Assembly (NCBI GenBank): GCA_965248035.1
Contig: OZ252054.1
Coordinates: 1,488,001 to 1,552,000 of the forward strand
Direction: 5' to 3'
DNA length: 64,000 nt
Source: BJGV01 sp964194745
Lineage (GTDB): Bacteria; Pseudomonadota; Gammaproteobacteria; Burkholderiales; Nitrosomonadaceae
This document shows positions 15,111 to 24,176 of this stretch, in pieces. Within the stretch, counting starts at the first letter, position 1; each line of letters opens with the position of its first letter. Both the position numbers and the translations under genes were made by a program. The notes beneath the pieces are model-generated. The model did no database searches and was not told where the DNA came from. It worked only from the letters and a program-made list of their open reading frames with translations.

Positions 15111-15139
15111 ATTATAATATGAAAAGGCCTGAATGTCAA
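15111..15139 (-). promoter_or_regulatory. Consensus sigma-70 promoter of element 2
   Basis: On the minus strand, TTGACA (15139-15134) and TATAAT (15116-15111) are both perfect consensus with a 17-bp spacer. The -35 box lies within the right inverted repeat and the -10 just inside it, 30 bp before the transposase start. The left inverted repeat carries the same -35 box but no -10. Confidence 0.85.
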
Positions 15140-15171
15140 TATATTTCTGCGGATTTAAGTATATAATTCCC
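15121..15171 (-). repeat. Right terminal inverted repeat of element 2, 51 bp
   Basis: Perfect complement of 12418-12468, followed by the target copy ATTTTTAT at 15172-15179. Confidence 0.97.
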
Positions 15172-15408
15172 ATTTTTATCATATTCATATTTGATAATTG
15201 TCAAAGTTAATCCTTTTGGAGTAACATTAGAGGTTCGGTCTAGAGAAAAGAAGCCATAACCAAGGCACACCAACTTGTAGTTTGAACATACGATATTAGA
15301 ATATAAGAATCGATCAAATCTATGAATCTACCTTTACACAGTGAAAATGGAGCAGATCAGTAGAGAGATTGTAGGTAATCATAACCATGGCATGGAGACT
15401 TAATTAAA

Positions 15409-17232
15409 ATGAGCATCGACATCGTAGCTCCAGATTACGTAAAACATTCAAAATTGAAAGAATGGGTAGTCAAAATTGCTACCCTGACAGAACCTGACCA
15501 TATTGTGTGGTGCGACGGCTCACAGGAAGAATACGACCAACTGTGTTCCAAACTGATCGATACTGGCACTTTTGTCAAGCTCAACCCAGCCAAGCGTCCT
15601 AATTCTTTCCTGGCCTGTTCTGACCCATCTGACGTGGCACGAGTAGAAGATCGTACTTACATCTGCTCTGAGCAGCGTGATGACGCTGGTCCTACTAACA
15701 ACTGGGAAGATCCAAAAAAGATGCGCGAGACACTTACAGGTCTGTTTAAGGGATCAATGCACGGCCGTACTTTGTATGTGGTTCCGTTTAGTATGGGGCC
15801 ACTTGGATCACCTATAGCACAAATTGGTGTAGAAATTAGTGATTCGCCTTACGTGGTAGTCAACATGCGCATCATGACACGTATGGGCAAAGCGGTGTAC
15901 AACGTGCTTGGCACAAATGGCGAATTCGTACCCTGCCTGCACAGTATTGGCGCGCCCCTGGAACCAGGTGATCAAGATGTTAAGTGGCCCTGTAACCCGA
16001 CCGTCAAATACATCGTGCACTTCCCAGAAACGCGTGAGATCTGGTCCTACGGTTCAGGATATGGTGGCAACGCGCTACTTGGCAAAAAGTGTTTCGCCCT
16101 GCGTATTGCTTCGACAATGGCGCGTGATGAGGGTTGGCTAGCTGAACACATGTTGATCCTTGGAATCGAGTCGCCTACTGGAGACAAGAGCTACGTGGCT
16201 GCAGCTTTTCCTTCTGCCTGTGGTAAAACTAATCTTGCTATGTTGATTCCACCGAAGACTTTCGATAACTGGAAAGTTACCACAGTGGGAGATGACATAG
16301 CCTGGATCAAACCTGGCAAGGACGGCCAGTTCTATGCTATTAATCCAGAAGCAGGCTTCTTTGGTGTTGCCCCGGGTACTTCCGAAAAAACCAACCCCAA
16401 CGCTCTGATAACCCTGAAGGAAAATGTCATTTTTACCAACGTTGCCCTGACCGATGATGGTGGCGTCTGGTGGGAAGGTCTGACTAAGGAGCCTCCAGCA
16501 CATCTAATCGATTGGCAAGGCAAGGACTGGACTCCAGAAGACGGTAAGACTGGTCGTAAGGCAGCCCATCCTAATTCGCGATTCACTGCTCCAGCCAGCC
16601 AGTGCCCATCTATTGATGCAGCCTGGGAAAATCCGGAAGGTGTACCGATTTCTGCCTTTATCTTCGGTGGTCGTCGTGCCACCACGGTGCCTTTAGTTTA
16701 CGAAGCATTCGACTGGGACTTTGGTGTTTACATGGCTTCTACACTTGGTTCTGAGACTACTGCTGCCGCTTTCGGCAAACAGGGTGTGGTTCGACGCGAT
16801 CCTTTTGCCATGCTGCCATTCTGTGGCTACCACATGGGCGACTACTTCAACCACTGGTTGAAGATGGGTAAAGTGATCAAACATGCCCCGAATATTTTCT
16901 GTGTTAACTGGTTTCGCTTGAATGAGAAGGGCGAGTTCATGTGGCCCGGTTTCAGCGACAACATGCGTGTGTTGAAGTGGATCGTAGATCGCGTAAAGAA
17001 GCGTGTTTCAGCTCATAAAACCGCTTTGGGTTGGATGCCGCGCTTTGAAGACATTGACTGGTCTGGAGTAGAAATTAACGAGACTGAATTTGATAAACTG
17101 AACCAAGTAGATGCGGACGCTTGGAAGCAAGAGCTGGCTCTGCACAAAGAATGGTTCGAGAAAATGGGTGAGAAACTACCTGGTCAATTAGTGCAGAACC
17201 GCGACTTGTTTGAATTGGCGCTGACTGACTGA
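15409..17232 (+). CDS. pckG: Phosphoenolpyruvate carboxykinase (GTP)
   Basis: This 607-aa enzyme converts oxaloacetate and GTP to phosphoenolpyruvate, the entry to gluconeogenesis. The P-loop FPSACGKTN lies near residue 267 and the metal-binding kinase-2 stretch GDDIAWIK near 294. The substrate-binding RPNSFL and VARVEDRTYICS lie near residues 63-85. Length is that of GTP-dependent enzymes, not the shorter ATP type. It is the first core gene right of the island and is monocistronic, convergent with hpnG. The 237 bp before it contain no other gene. In an organism with glgC and glgB nearby it may supply carbon for glucan synthesis. Confidence 0.97.
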   Translation: MSIDIVAPDYVKHSKLKEWVVKIATLTEPDHIVWCDGSQEEYDQLCSKLIDTGTFVKLNPAKRPNSFLACSDPSDVARVEDRTYICSEQRDDAGPTNNWEDPKKMRETLTGLFKGSMHGRTLYVVPFSMGPLGSPIAQIGVEISDSPYVVVNMRIMTRMGKAVYNVLGTNGEFVPCLHSIGAPLEPGDQDVKWPCNPTVKYIVHFPETREIWSYGSGYGGNALLGKKCFALRIASTMARDEGWLAEHMLILGIESPTGDKSYVAAAFPSACGKTNLAMLIPPKTFDNWKVTTVGDDIAWIKPGKDGQFYAINPEAGFFGVAPGTSEKTNPNALITLKENVIFTNVALTDDGGVWWEGLTKEPPAHLIDWQGKDWTPEDGKTGRKAAHPNSRFTAPASQCPSIDAAWENPEGVPISAFIFGGRRATTVPLVYEAFDWDFGVYMASTLGSETTAAAFGKQGVVRRDPFAMLPFCGYHMGDYFNHWLKMGKVIKHAPNIFCVNWFRLNEKGEFMWPGFSDNMRVLKWIVDRVKKRVSAHKTALGWMPRFEDIDWSGVEINETEFDKLNQVDADAWKQELALHKEWFEKMGEKLPGQLVQNRDLFELALTD

Positions 17233-17413
17233 ATGAATTGGAGTTAGTAGAGGAACCAAAAAGGCGATCAAAAGTTTTCTAGAAACTTATCATTCATACA
17301 ATTGCTAGATTACACCAGTATGTATGGATAGATTAGTGTGGTGGTCTCGTCCCGAACAAACATGAATTGACCGCCTCGGATGTGGCGATAGTCAATTTAG
17401 GCTTCAGTGATAA

Positions 17414-18157
17414 TTACTTCTTGCCAGTCTGATGCACAGTTGTAGCATGATTTGGTTGAATTCCTAGCTCCATACCTGCATACAACACTACTGTCGACAG
17501 GGTGGAGCGTGCAATACGTAGCTCTGCCGCAAGGCGCAGCAATGTGCTTAAGGTCACGGATCGTTGTAGCAGTAGAGATAGTATCCGCGCTAGATTGGCA
17601 CTGCCGTCTGGGTGTACCGCATCGAGAAGGGCTGAAGGTGGTGAGAATTCCACAGGGTCTGCAATTGCACGTATTACAAGGAATGGTATGCCGGCATTTG
17701 CGGCCACCTCAGCCACTGCACCACTTTCTAAATCTACCGCGCAAGCACCAGTGGATTTTGCCAGCTCACGTTTTTCAACCACCGAAGTGAGCACCTGCTG
17801 ACTTGCGGCTAAATTACCACCGAAGACACGTAGGTGAGAGGGTAAGCGTTGTTGTATTTGAGCTCTCCAGCCTAAGGATACGGGTAGTAAACGTCCAGCA
17901 TAAATCGACTCAGGTAACACCAAGTCTCCTGGACGTAAGATGGGGTCTAGTGCTCCCGCAATCCCGAAACTAATTAGAGTGGTTGCGCCCCCTACTTGCA
18001 ATCCAGTTGCAGCACTGCGCGCGGCTTCTTCACCCATTCCACAGAGCCATATCGCCGTACTTTCTCCAAGATTTACCATTTTACCTAGGGGTAAGTGGCG
18101 TGTAGTAATACAGCGGGCTTCAACACGCATGGCTGTGACAATACCCACCAAATTCAA
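17414..18157 (-). CDS. hpnG: Hopanoid-associated phosphorylase
   Basis: The 247-aa protein belongs to the nucleoside phosphorylase fold: LVGIVTAMRVEARC at the start, ISFGIAGALDP near residue 63 and a VDLESGAVAEVA purine-site segment. In hopanoid producers HpnG releases adenine from adenosylhopane to give ribosylhopane. I choose TTG at 18157, which overlaps the cyclase stop (TTGA) and follows AAAGGGA by 6 bases; GTG 18148 is the alternative. Longer upstream frames would overlap the cyclase coding region and carry no family sequence. Last gene of the shc operon, convergent with pckG. Confidence 0.85.
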   Translation of the reverse strand: MNLVGIVTAMRVEARCITTRHLPLGKMVNLGESTAIWLCGMGEEAARSAATGLQVGGATTLISFGIAGALDPILRPGDLVLPESIYAGRLLPVSLGWRAQIQQRLPSHLRVFGGNLAASQQVLTSVVEKRELAKSTGACAVDLESGAVAEVAANAGIPFLVIRAIADPVEFSPPSALLDAVHPDGSANLARILSLLLQRSVTLSTLLRLAAELRIARSTLSTVVLYAGMELGIQPNHATTVHQTGKK

Positions 18158-20139
18158 ACAAGATCCCTTTGAGTAAACGCTTGGTATCTTGCTAGAGCCC
18201 ACAGAGGGAAATACTTCGAGTACCCATGATATTTTAAGTAGAAAACCCGCGGGAATCCTGGTGCTGTGAACCATGGGTCATTCCACAGGCCATCGCTGTC
18301 CTGTCTGTTTAGAAGGAACTCGATTCCTTTGCGTACTTCTTGGCTATGTGTTTCTCCCGCTGCCATCAGGCCAAGCAAAGCCCAAGCGGTTTGAAACGAG
18401 GTACTTGTCTCAAATTGCCCAGCTAATTGCGGATTAAAATAAGTATCGTTGTTTTCTCCCCACCCTCCATCCTTGCGTTGAACGGACTTTAACCACTGTA
18501 CAGCGCGAATGAACGATGCATGAGCAGTATCCACTTTTGCCAGTCGCAAAGACTCTAGCACTGACCAGGTGCCGTAAATATAATTACTTCCCCAGCGACC
18601 AAACCAAGCGCCGCTAGGTTCCTGTTCTTTGAACAAGTAAGCTAATCCTTGTTTCATGGAATTTTGTTGCTCAGGTTTTCCGTATAAGGCTAGAAAGCCT
18701 GTACAACGAGCACTGACGTCACTAGTGGGCGGATCAAGCATCGCGCCGTGGTCAGCAAATGGAATTTCGTTAAGGTAATAATAAGTATTGTTCACATCGA
18801 AGGCTGCGAAACCACCGTTTCTGGATTGCATGCCGCTAAGCCAGCTTGCGGCACGCGCTAGGCTTTCACGATAAGCTTGAGGATCTGCCTGGTGCATTGC
18901 CCAAGCTATTGCTGCTGTATCGTCTAGATCAGGGTAGTGTGGGTTGGCATACTGAAAAGCCCAGCCACCTCCAGCTAGTCTTGGATTTTCTTCTTGCCAG
19001 TCTGCAGGTGCGTCACGTATTTGGAGGGGCACCAGCCAGTCGAGAGCATCCCGGACCGGTTTTTGATCTGCACCGATGTCTTCCTGTAAGGATAGGATTG
19101 CAAGGACAGTGTCCCACACAGGCGATGTGCATGGTTGACACCAAACTTGTTCGCCTTCATCCACCAACAATCCTAATAAAGCCTGGCGACATTGTTTCCG
19201 GTAAGGATGTTCGTAGGGATGTCCTAGCAGTGCAAGTGCCTCATTGGCATTAACCATAGCGGGGAAAATTGCTCCCAGACCACATTCGCCGTTAAGTCGC
19301 TCTACTATCCAGCGCTCCGCACGGTGCAGCGCAACGCGGCGTAGAGCATTTGGAATGAGCGGTTCAAATAGTGAAGCCGTGCGTTCGATGAGTAAGAATA
19401 AACGATTAAGAGGAGTACGCACTGGGAAATAATTACGTTCTTCCTCAGGGTCTACGGTGAACAACTCACGAACGTTAATTTTACGTGGATTTACAGCGTG
19501 TGCCCTTAGGCTACACAAGATTGTCAGCGGAACCGTCACAGTACGTGACCAATAAGCAATTTTGCTCAGATGGAATGGAAACCACTTCGGCAATAATATA
19601 ATTTCTACCGGCATAAATGGTACACCACGCCAGGGGAGTTGGCCGTACATTGCAAGCAGTATCCGAGTGAATACATTAGCTCGTGCTGCGCCACCATGTT
19701 CCAGGATAGCTGTGCGAGCAACTACCATATGCGGAGCATCTGGAGAATCGCCAACTAGTTTTAATGCATAGTAGGCTTTGATGGTGCAACTCAGATCAAA
19801 ATGACCACCATAGTACAACGGCCAACCACCATGTTTTGGATCCTGTTTCTTACGAATAAACCGTGCTAGCTTTGTTTCAAGTTCGATATTTACATCGTCC
19901 ATGAAGTGCATCATCAGCACGTATTCGGCAGGAATTGTACAGTCTGCCTCTAATGGAAAACACCAGTGACCATCTTCTTTTTGCAAAGATAGTAGAGCTG
20001 TGCGTGCCGCTGTCAACGCATCTGCCAGCGTTGCTATGTCTCGATTCGACGACCGCTGGCGGACAGAGTGAATTTCACCTGTATGGGAAAAGTTAGTATC
20101 TTCCCGAGTCACACCGGTAAGGGTACCGAGACCCTTCAT
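18154..20139 (-). CDS. shc: Squalene-hopene cyclase
   Basis: This 661-aa monotopic membrane enzyme cyclises squalene to hopene. The catalytic acid motif DLDDTA lies near residue 403, and several QW repeats are visible, such as GGWPLYYGG (near 104), GGWAFQYAN (about 390), GGFAAFD and GGWGENNDTYF. Length is normal. ATG at 20139 overlaps the mlaA stop as TAATG, and its own stop overlaps hpnG. The position between an outer-membrane lipid gene and hpnG shows a hopanoid operon. hpnC, hpnD and hpnE for squalene are not in the window. Confidence 0.97.
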   Translation of the reverse strand: MKGLGTLTGVTREDTNFSHTGEIHSVRQRSSNRDIATLADALTAARTALLSLQKEDGHWCFPLEADCTIPAEYVLMMHFMDDVNIELETKLARFIRKKQDPKHGGWPLYYGGHFDLSCTIKAYYALKLVGDSPDAPHMVVARTAILEHGGAARANVFTRILLAMYGQLPWRGVPFMPVEIILLPKWFPFHLSKIAYWSRTVTVPLTILCSLRAHAVNPRKINVRELFTVDPEEERNYFPVRTPLNRLFLLIERTASLFEPLIPNALRRVALHRAERWIVERLNGECGLGAIFPAMVNANEALALLGHPYEHPYRKQCRQALLGLLVDEGEQVWCQPCTSPVWDTVLAILSLQEDIGADQKPVRDALDWLVPLQIRDAPADWQEENPRLAGGGWAFQYANPHYPDLDDTAAIAWAMHQADPQAYRESLARAASWLSGMQSRNGGFAAFDVNNTYYYLNEIPFADHGAMLDPPTSDVSARCTGFLALYGKPEQQNSMKQGLAYLFKEQEPSGAWFGRWGSNYIYGTWSVLESLRLAKVDTAHASFIRAVQWLKSVQRKDGGWGENNDTYFNPQLAGQFETSTSFQTAWALLGLMAAGETHSQEVRKGIEFLLNRQDSDGLWNDPWFTAPGFPRVFYLKYHGYSKYFPLWALARYQAFTQRDLV

Positions 20140-21197
20140 TAATTTTTGTCCAATGTGCTAGGTTGAGTATATTCAGGTCGTAGTTCACCCTCAGAGTCAT
20201 GATGAGCATCACCGATTTTGCTAGGAACATTTTGATCGCGCTTCTTGGCCTCGTAAGCGAAGAGTGAGCAATCTTTTTCGTTATGGCTACCGAATTGTGC
20301 TTGCTTGTTATCATTTTCTTCTAGTATAAGAGGTGGATGCCAAGTTTGCTGTGTAGTAAATTTATGCTGTACAGGTGTTCCCAAGCAAGGTTCGGTATCT
20401 TGACTGGTCTTAGGGTTAGGGGTAAACAATAGCTCATCTTCAAAGAGATCATCGTAGGTTTCAATTGGCGGTTTGCCATCAAAGACAAGATTTTGGCGTT
20501 GTTGCCAATACGCTTCACGCGTGAACAAATAAGGGTCGAGTGCTGCTTGGTCACGATGGCGCATGTCCTCTGCATGCCGCGCACGCGTATCAATTGCTCC
20601 CAAAATACCTAAGGGGACAGTTATTGGGGCACCGATCACAAACCCTGCAATAAATAGCATGTTTGAGGCTATGGTGACAGGAAGGCCCAACACGTCACGA
20701 TTACTGCTAGGTCCAAGAATAGGAAGATACATATAAGTTGTTTTGTCAACACCCCAAACTCCAAGTGTTTGTCCAAAATCTTCATCGTGCTTTTTCAAAC
20801 CCATGGTTGTTGCCACATCAAAGATTCCAGCCAAGCCAATTGTAGTATTAAAAACGAAGCGCAGAGTGTCTTCAGCCCCTTGAATCATTTTGCCCTGCAG
20901 AAAACTATTCAGAATCACGTTCGGGTATCCAAGGTTGTCATAAAAATTTCCGATAGAGTTTCGAACTGGGTTGGGAACATAATCTATGTAGATGTTAGCA
21001 ACCGGGGCCAAAATATTGCGATCAAAAGACTCAGTGAAATCATATAAAGGACGATTAACGTTTTCATAGGGGTCAATTGAACTGGCATCCTCGTCCGGTG
21101 GCGTGACACTCTGGCCCTCTTGGGGTACGGTGGCACAGCCCGCAGACAGTACGGCAAAAAGTAGCAACAGATAGGTAGCTAGGTAGCTAGGTTTCAT
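20139..21197 (-). CDS. mlaA: MlaA/VacJ-family outer-membrane lipoprotein
   Basis: A lipoprotein signal (MKPSYLATYLLLLFAVLSAG then Cys) opens the protein at ATG 21197; a longer frame upstream carries no signal sequence. The MlaA core follows: DPYENVNRPLYDFTESFDRN, NSFLQGK, RFVFNTTIGLAG and DFGQTLGVWG. MlaA works with OmpC-type porins to remove phospholipid from the outer leaflet. About 100 extra C-terminal residues, polar and low-complexity, extend beyond the usual domain. In hopanoid clusters this gene is often kept beside shc. It is coupled to shc by 1 base. Confidence 0.9.
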   Translation of the reverse strand: MKPSYLATYLLLLFAVLSAGCATVPQEGQSVTPPDEDASSIDPYENVNRPLYDFTESFDRNILAPVANIYIDYVPNPVRNSIGNFYDNLGYPNVILNSFLQGKMIQGAEDTLRFVFNTTIGLAGIFDVATTMGLKKHDEDFGQTLGVWGVDKTTYMYLPILGPSSNRDVLGLPVTIASNMLFIAGFVIGAPITVPLGILGAIDTRARHAEDMRHRDQAALDPYLFTREAYWQQRQNLVFDGKPPIETYDDLFEDELLFTPNPKTSQDTEPCLGTPVQHKFTTQQTWHPPLILEENDNKQAQFGSHNEKDCSLFAYEAKKRDQNVPSKIGDAHHDSEGELRPEYTQPSTLDKN

Positions 21198-21301
21198 GAT
21201 CGGGATCCTGATACTCCCATTCTCTATTTGTAGTATGGTAATTCTTTTTGAGTTGTAATGTACAGACAAAAAAACAAGATTGCTACATGACTTTCCTCTG
21301 C

Positions 21302-21466
21302 TTAGAACTGCTTTTGCACCGTACTTACGTAACAGATTGAGCCGCGTACTACCTCTAACTCAGACGAGACCTGGACGCTCGGTAGTTCCAATACTCTGAC
21401 TGTTTCACCTTGCACAAGCAATTATTTTACTGGATGCGATCCGATGAACCCGTTACCACCAGTAAC
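21302..21466 (-). pseudogene. hpnA: hpnA-like sugar epimerase, decayed remnant
   Basis: The minus strand reads VTGGNGFIGSHPVK, a stop, then LLVQGETVRVLELPS and LEVVRGS in the same frame. This is the N-terminal Rossmann segment of an NAD-dependent epimerase, T-G-G-N-G-F-I-G-S, as in HpnA (hopanoid-associated sugar epimerase). Only about 55 codons remain, with no start codon and one internal stop. It sits between hpnN and mlaA. Confidence 0.7.
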
Positions 21467-21483
21467 GTGAGAGTAATCACTGC

Positions 21484-24132
21484 TCAAAGTTTTACTTTCT
21501 GAGTTGAGGTTTGCAACAGTACTGGCAATATAACGAGTGTGCAGATAAGAGTAAAAGTCAGCCCCACGGCGAGTAGTATTCCCATGCTAGCGGTGCCCTG
21601 GTGCGATGAGAACATTAGACTCGCAAAGGCGACTAATGAAGTCAGAGCGCTGTAAAAGATAGCTCGTACTGTACTGGTTTGGATTAGAGTTTCACTCACT
21701 AGCTTATCATTGCGACTTCGGTGAACCATGTGCAGGCTACTGTCAATTCCAATACCAAGTAACAGTGGCAAAGCAATAATATTTGCAAAGTTAAACGGCA
21801 TATTCAGTAAGACAGTGAAAACACCAATAAAGATGCTAGACAGAAATAGTGGAATCAGCACTAGTAGTGTGTACTTCACGCTGCGCAATAATATTAGGAG
21901 CGCTATTACAATCCCTATTAACGCTAGCGAAAAAGCTTGTACGAAAGCTTGTACTACGGCCTCGCCTGCTTCCAGACTCACCATTGGAGCCCCTGTAGCC
22001 TGAGGTGTTACTTGTTTTATTGCCCGTACGAAACGTTTCAATGCCTCGTTATCATTTATATCTTCTGCTGGATAGACGGCGATTTTATATTCTCCTGCTT
22101 GACTGTGCCAACGGTTGCTCAACGAAGTTGGAAGGTCTTGCTCGCTAAACGTGCTGGAAGCTTCGATAGCAGTCTGCAAGCGTTGCAGAGAAGTTGATAA
22201 AGTTACGAGTAAATCATTATCTACTGAATGCAAAAGATTGATCCTATCGTTAATGTTTTCGTTGTTGAGATAATCGAACAGTGGTGCAAGCGAGTTTCTC
22301 AGAGTGCGAGCGGATGCTAACACAGGATGATCAGGCTGTTCAGTAATGAACCGATCTAGTGCGGTACTTAGTTTGTCCAACTCTTTTCTTTGTTTTATCG
22401 ATATCTGTTCGCTTTTCACAGACGAAGGCGTTGATAGCGTAATCGGTCCTGTTACAAGTGCCATCTCCGCAATGAGTGGGAGTTTTTTCTGCTGTTCTAC
22501 TGGTACAAAATCAAAGATTGTTACTACTTTTTTCACTTCCGAAAGTTTTGTTAGATTTACTACCAAAAGATATATTTCTTCACGATTGTTAGCCAGTACA
22601 GCTACATACCAAGGTGAGTTTTCTACTTCAGCAAGTAACTCCTTAAAGGTACTCACTGCTTTTCCCTTTGGATCTTGCATATTCAATAAGTTATAGTCAA
22701 ATTTTAGCTGGGGCAACAGTGCCACAGCAGCAAGTAATCCTACAAAAATAGTGACATACGTCAATTTATGCCACTTAAATGATATTTCAAGTATTCTGCT
22801 TAGAGAAAACTTAGTGCCAGATTTTGTTTCAGGCTGTTTTGGTATGTAACGTAGCAGGGCGGGACCTATAGTAAGGGTAACCAACAGACTGATCAGCATC
22901 CCGGTACCAGAGATCACTCCCAACTCTGCCACACCACTGTAATCGGTAGGTATAAAAGCGTAGAAACCAATAGCGTTCGTGATGGCACATGCGGTTAGTG
23001 CACCTCCAGCCACGCCGCCAGCTTTATACATAGCACCTTTCACTGGTAGGCCACTTTCTAGTATCTCGCGATGTCGCAGTAGAAAGTGGATAGCGAAATC
23101 TGCGCCAAGACCTATGTATAATACCGCAAAAGCGATGGAAATAATGTTTAGGTGACCGATTGCAGCAGTGGCGAAGGCTGCGGTAAGAATCAGACCTAGC
23201 GTCAGGCATAGCAATACGGCGAGTACCAGCCGAATAGTACGCATTGCAAAAAAGAGTACCATCACAACCAGCACGAACGTAATTATTCCAGCATACTCCA
23301 TGCCGCGCAGTGCGCTGTTGAGTTCCTCATCAGCTAAGGCTACTTCACCGGTAATACGCATTCGTACTGGACTATCATTCGTTAAGCCGATATCCGTTGC
23401 TGCAATATGTATTGCAGAAATGGATCGTTCTGCTGGGTATAACCGGGTGAAATCTTGATTTGGTTTCACCATAACAAATTCTTGATATCTAACTTTCTGA
23501 GGTTCACCACGAAATAGAGTTTGCCATGAAAGAATTCGTGGCACGCCTGCAAGCCGAGCATTTAGAGTTGCACTCAAGCTATTTAGTAATGGCCCTAGTT
23601 CCAAGCTTCGTCCTTTACGTAATTCTTCTACTGCACCAGTGAGTACAGAAGTAAAGGTATGCAACGTTGGGTTCCGAGCAATACGAGCGATCAGCGGCTG
23701 TGCGCTTGCCATGTGATCAGTAATTCTTTCCAATTCAGGAATGCTTTCATAGAGCAGACTGTTGTGTACGAAAAAAGAATCTACATTTGGAGCGTAAACA
23801 TCTTGAAAATTTGTAGTGTCTTTTTTTAAGCGAGCAGAAAGAAGACCGGCGGCGGCATAAGCTTGCTCGGGTGTGGGAGCATCTAGTACCAGTAACAAGC
23901 TTTCCATTTCCTGGGGGAACGTTTTATTGTAGTGTTCCAAATTGACACGAAACGGCAAGTGTTCAGAGAGCATATCCGTGGTATCAGTATTCATGCCAAG
24001 ATTACGTGAAATATACACGGTGCAGGTCACAGCAGTTAGCAACGCTGCAAGAAGAATCCATGGAGCATAGAGATAAGAGGCAGTAGCCCAACGCGCAAAA
24101 GTGCTATAGATATGTCCTTGCGAGGCTTCCAC
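21484..24132 (-). CDS. hpnN: Hopanoid transporter, RND/MMPL family
   Basis: This 882-aa inner-membrane protein has the RND layout: one N-terminal helix (about 20-40), a large periplasmic loop, five to six helices (about 275-430), a second single helix, a second loop, and a final helix bundle (about 715-875). HpnN moves hopanoids to the outer membrane. GTG at 24132 follows AGGACG. hpnM lies 44 bp upstream on the same strand. The long coiled loop 520-690 is usual for the family. Confidence 0.9.
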   Translation of the reverse strand: MEASQGHIYSTFARWATASYLYAPWILLAALLTAVTCTVYISRNLGMNTDTTDMLSEHLPFRVNLEHYNKTFPQEMESLLLVLDAPTPEQAYAAAGLLSARLKKDTTNFQDVYAPNVDSFFVHNSLLYESIPELERITDHMASAQPLIARIARNPTLHTFTSVLTGAVEELRKGRSLELGPLLNSLSATLNARLAGVPRILSWQTLFRGEPQKVRYQEFVMVKPNQDFTRLYPAERSISAIHIAATDIGLTNDSPVRMRITGEVALADEELNSALRGMEYAGIITFVLVVMVLFFAMRTIRLVLAVLLCLTLGLILTAAFATAAIGHLNIISIAFAVLYIGLGADFAIHFLLRHREILESGLPVKGAMYKAGGVAGGALTACAITNAIGFYAFIPTDYSGVAELGVISGTGMLISLLVTLTIGPALLRYIPKQPETKSGTKFSLSRILEISFKWHKLTYVTIFVGLLAAVALLPQLKFDYNLLNMQDPKGKAVSTFKELLAEVENSPWYVAVLANNREEIYLLVVNLTKLSEVKKVVTIFDFVPVEQQKKLPLIAEMALVTGPITLSTPSSVKSEQISIKQRKELDKLSTALDRFITEQPDHPVLASARTLRNSLAPLFDYLNNENINDRINLLHSVDNDLLVTLSTSLQRLQTAIEASSTFSEQDLPTSLSNRWHSQAGEYKIAVYPAEDINDNEALKRFVRAIKQVTPQATGAPMVSLEAGEAVVQAFVQAFSLALIGIVIALLILLRSVKYTLLVLIPLFLSSIFIGVFTVLLNMPFNFANIIALPLLLGIGIDSSLHMVHRSRNDKLVSETLIQTSTVRAIFYSALTSLVAFASLMFSSHQGTASMGILLAVGLTFTLICTLVILPVLLQTSTQKVKL

Positions 24133-24176
24133 TATCGTGGGTCGTCCTTCAGGAAGTAAGTTGAAACAGTTAATCC

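Larger units (their letters stand above)
12418..15171 (-). mobile_element. IS1595-family transposon carrying a restriction-modification cargo (element 2)
   Basis: The 2754-bp element has perfect 51-bp inverted repeats (12418-12468 and 15121-15171, beginning GGGAATTATATACTTAAATC) and an 8-bp target duplication ATTTTTAT (12410-12417 and 15172-15179). It carries four minus-strand genes: transposase, methyltransferase (out of frame), endonuclease and a 59-aa gene. Each junction is a 4-base ATGA or GTGA overlap. Only the first 13 bases of its ends match element 1, and its cargo is unrelated, so it is a distinct element with the same plan. Confidence 0.95.

Noticed and set aside
18158..18274. Longer hpnG with an N-terminal extension
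   Set aside because: The extension is the shc gene read in another frame and lacks family sequence; TTG 18157 has a ribosome site.
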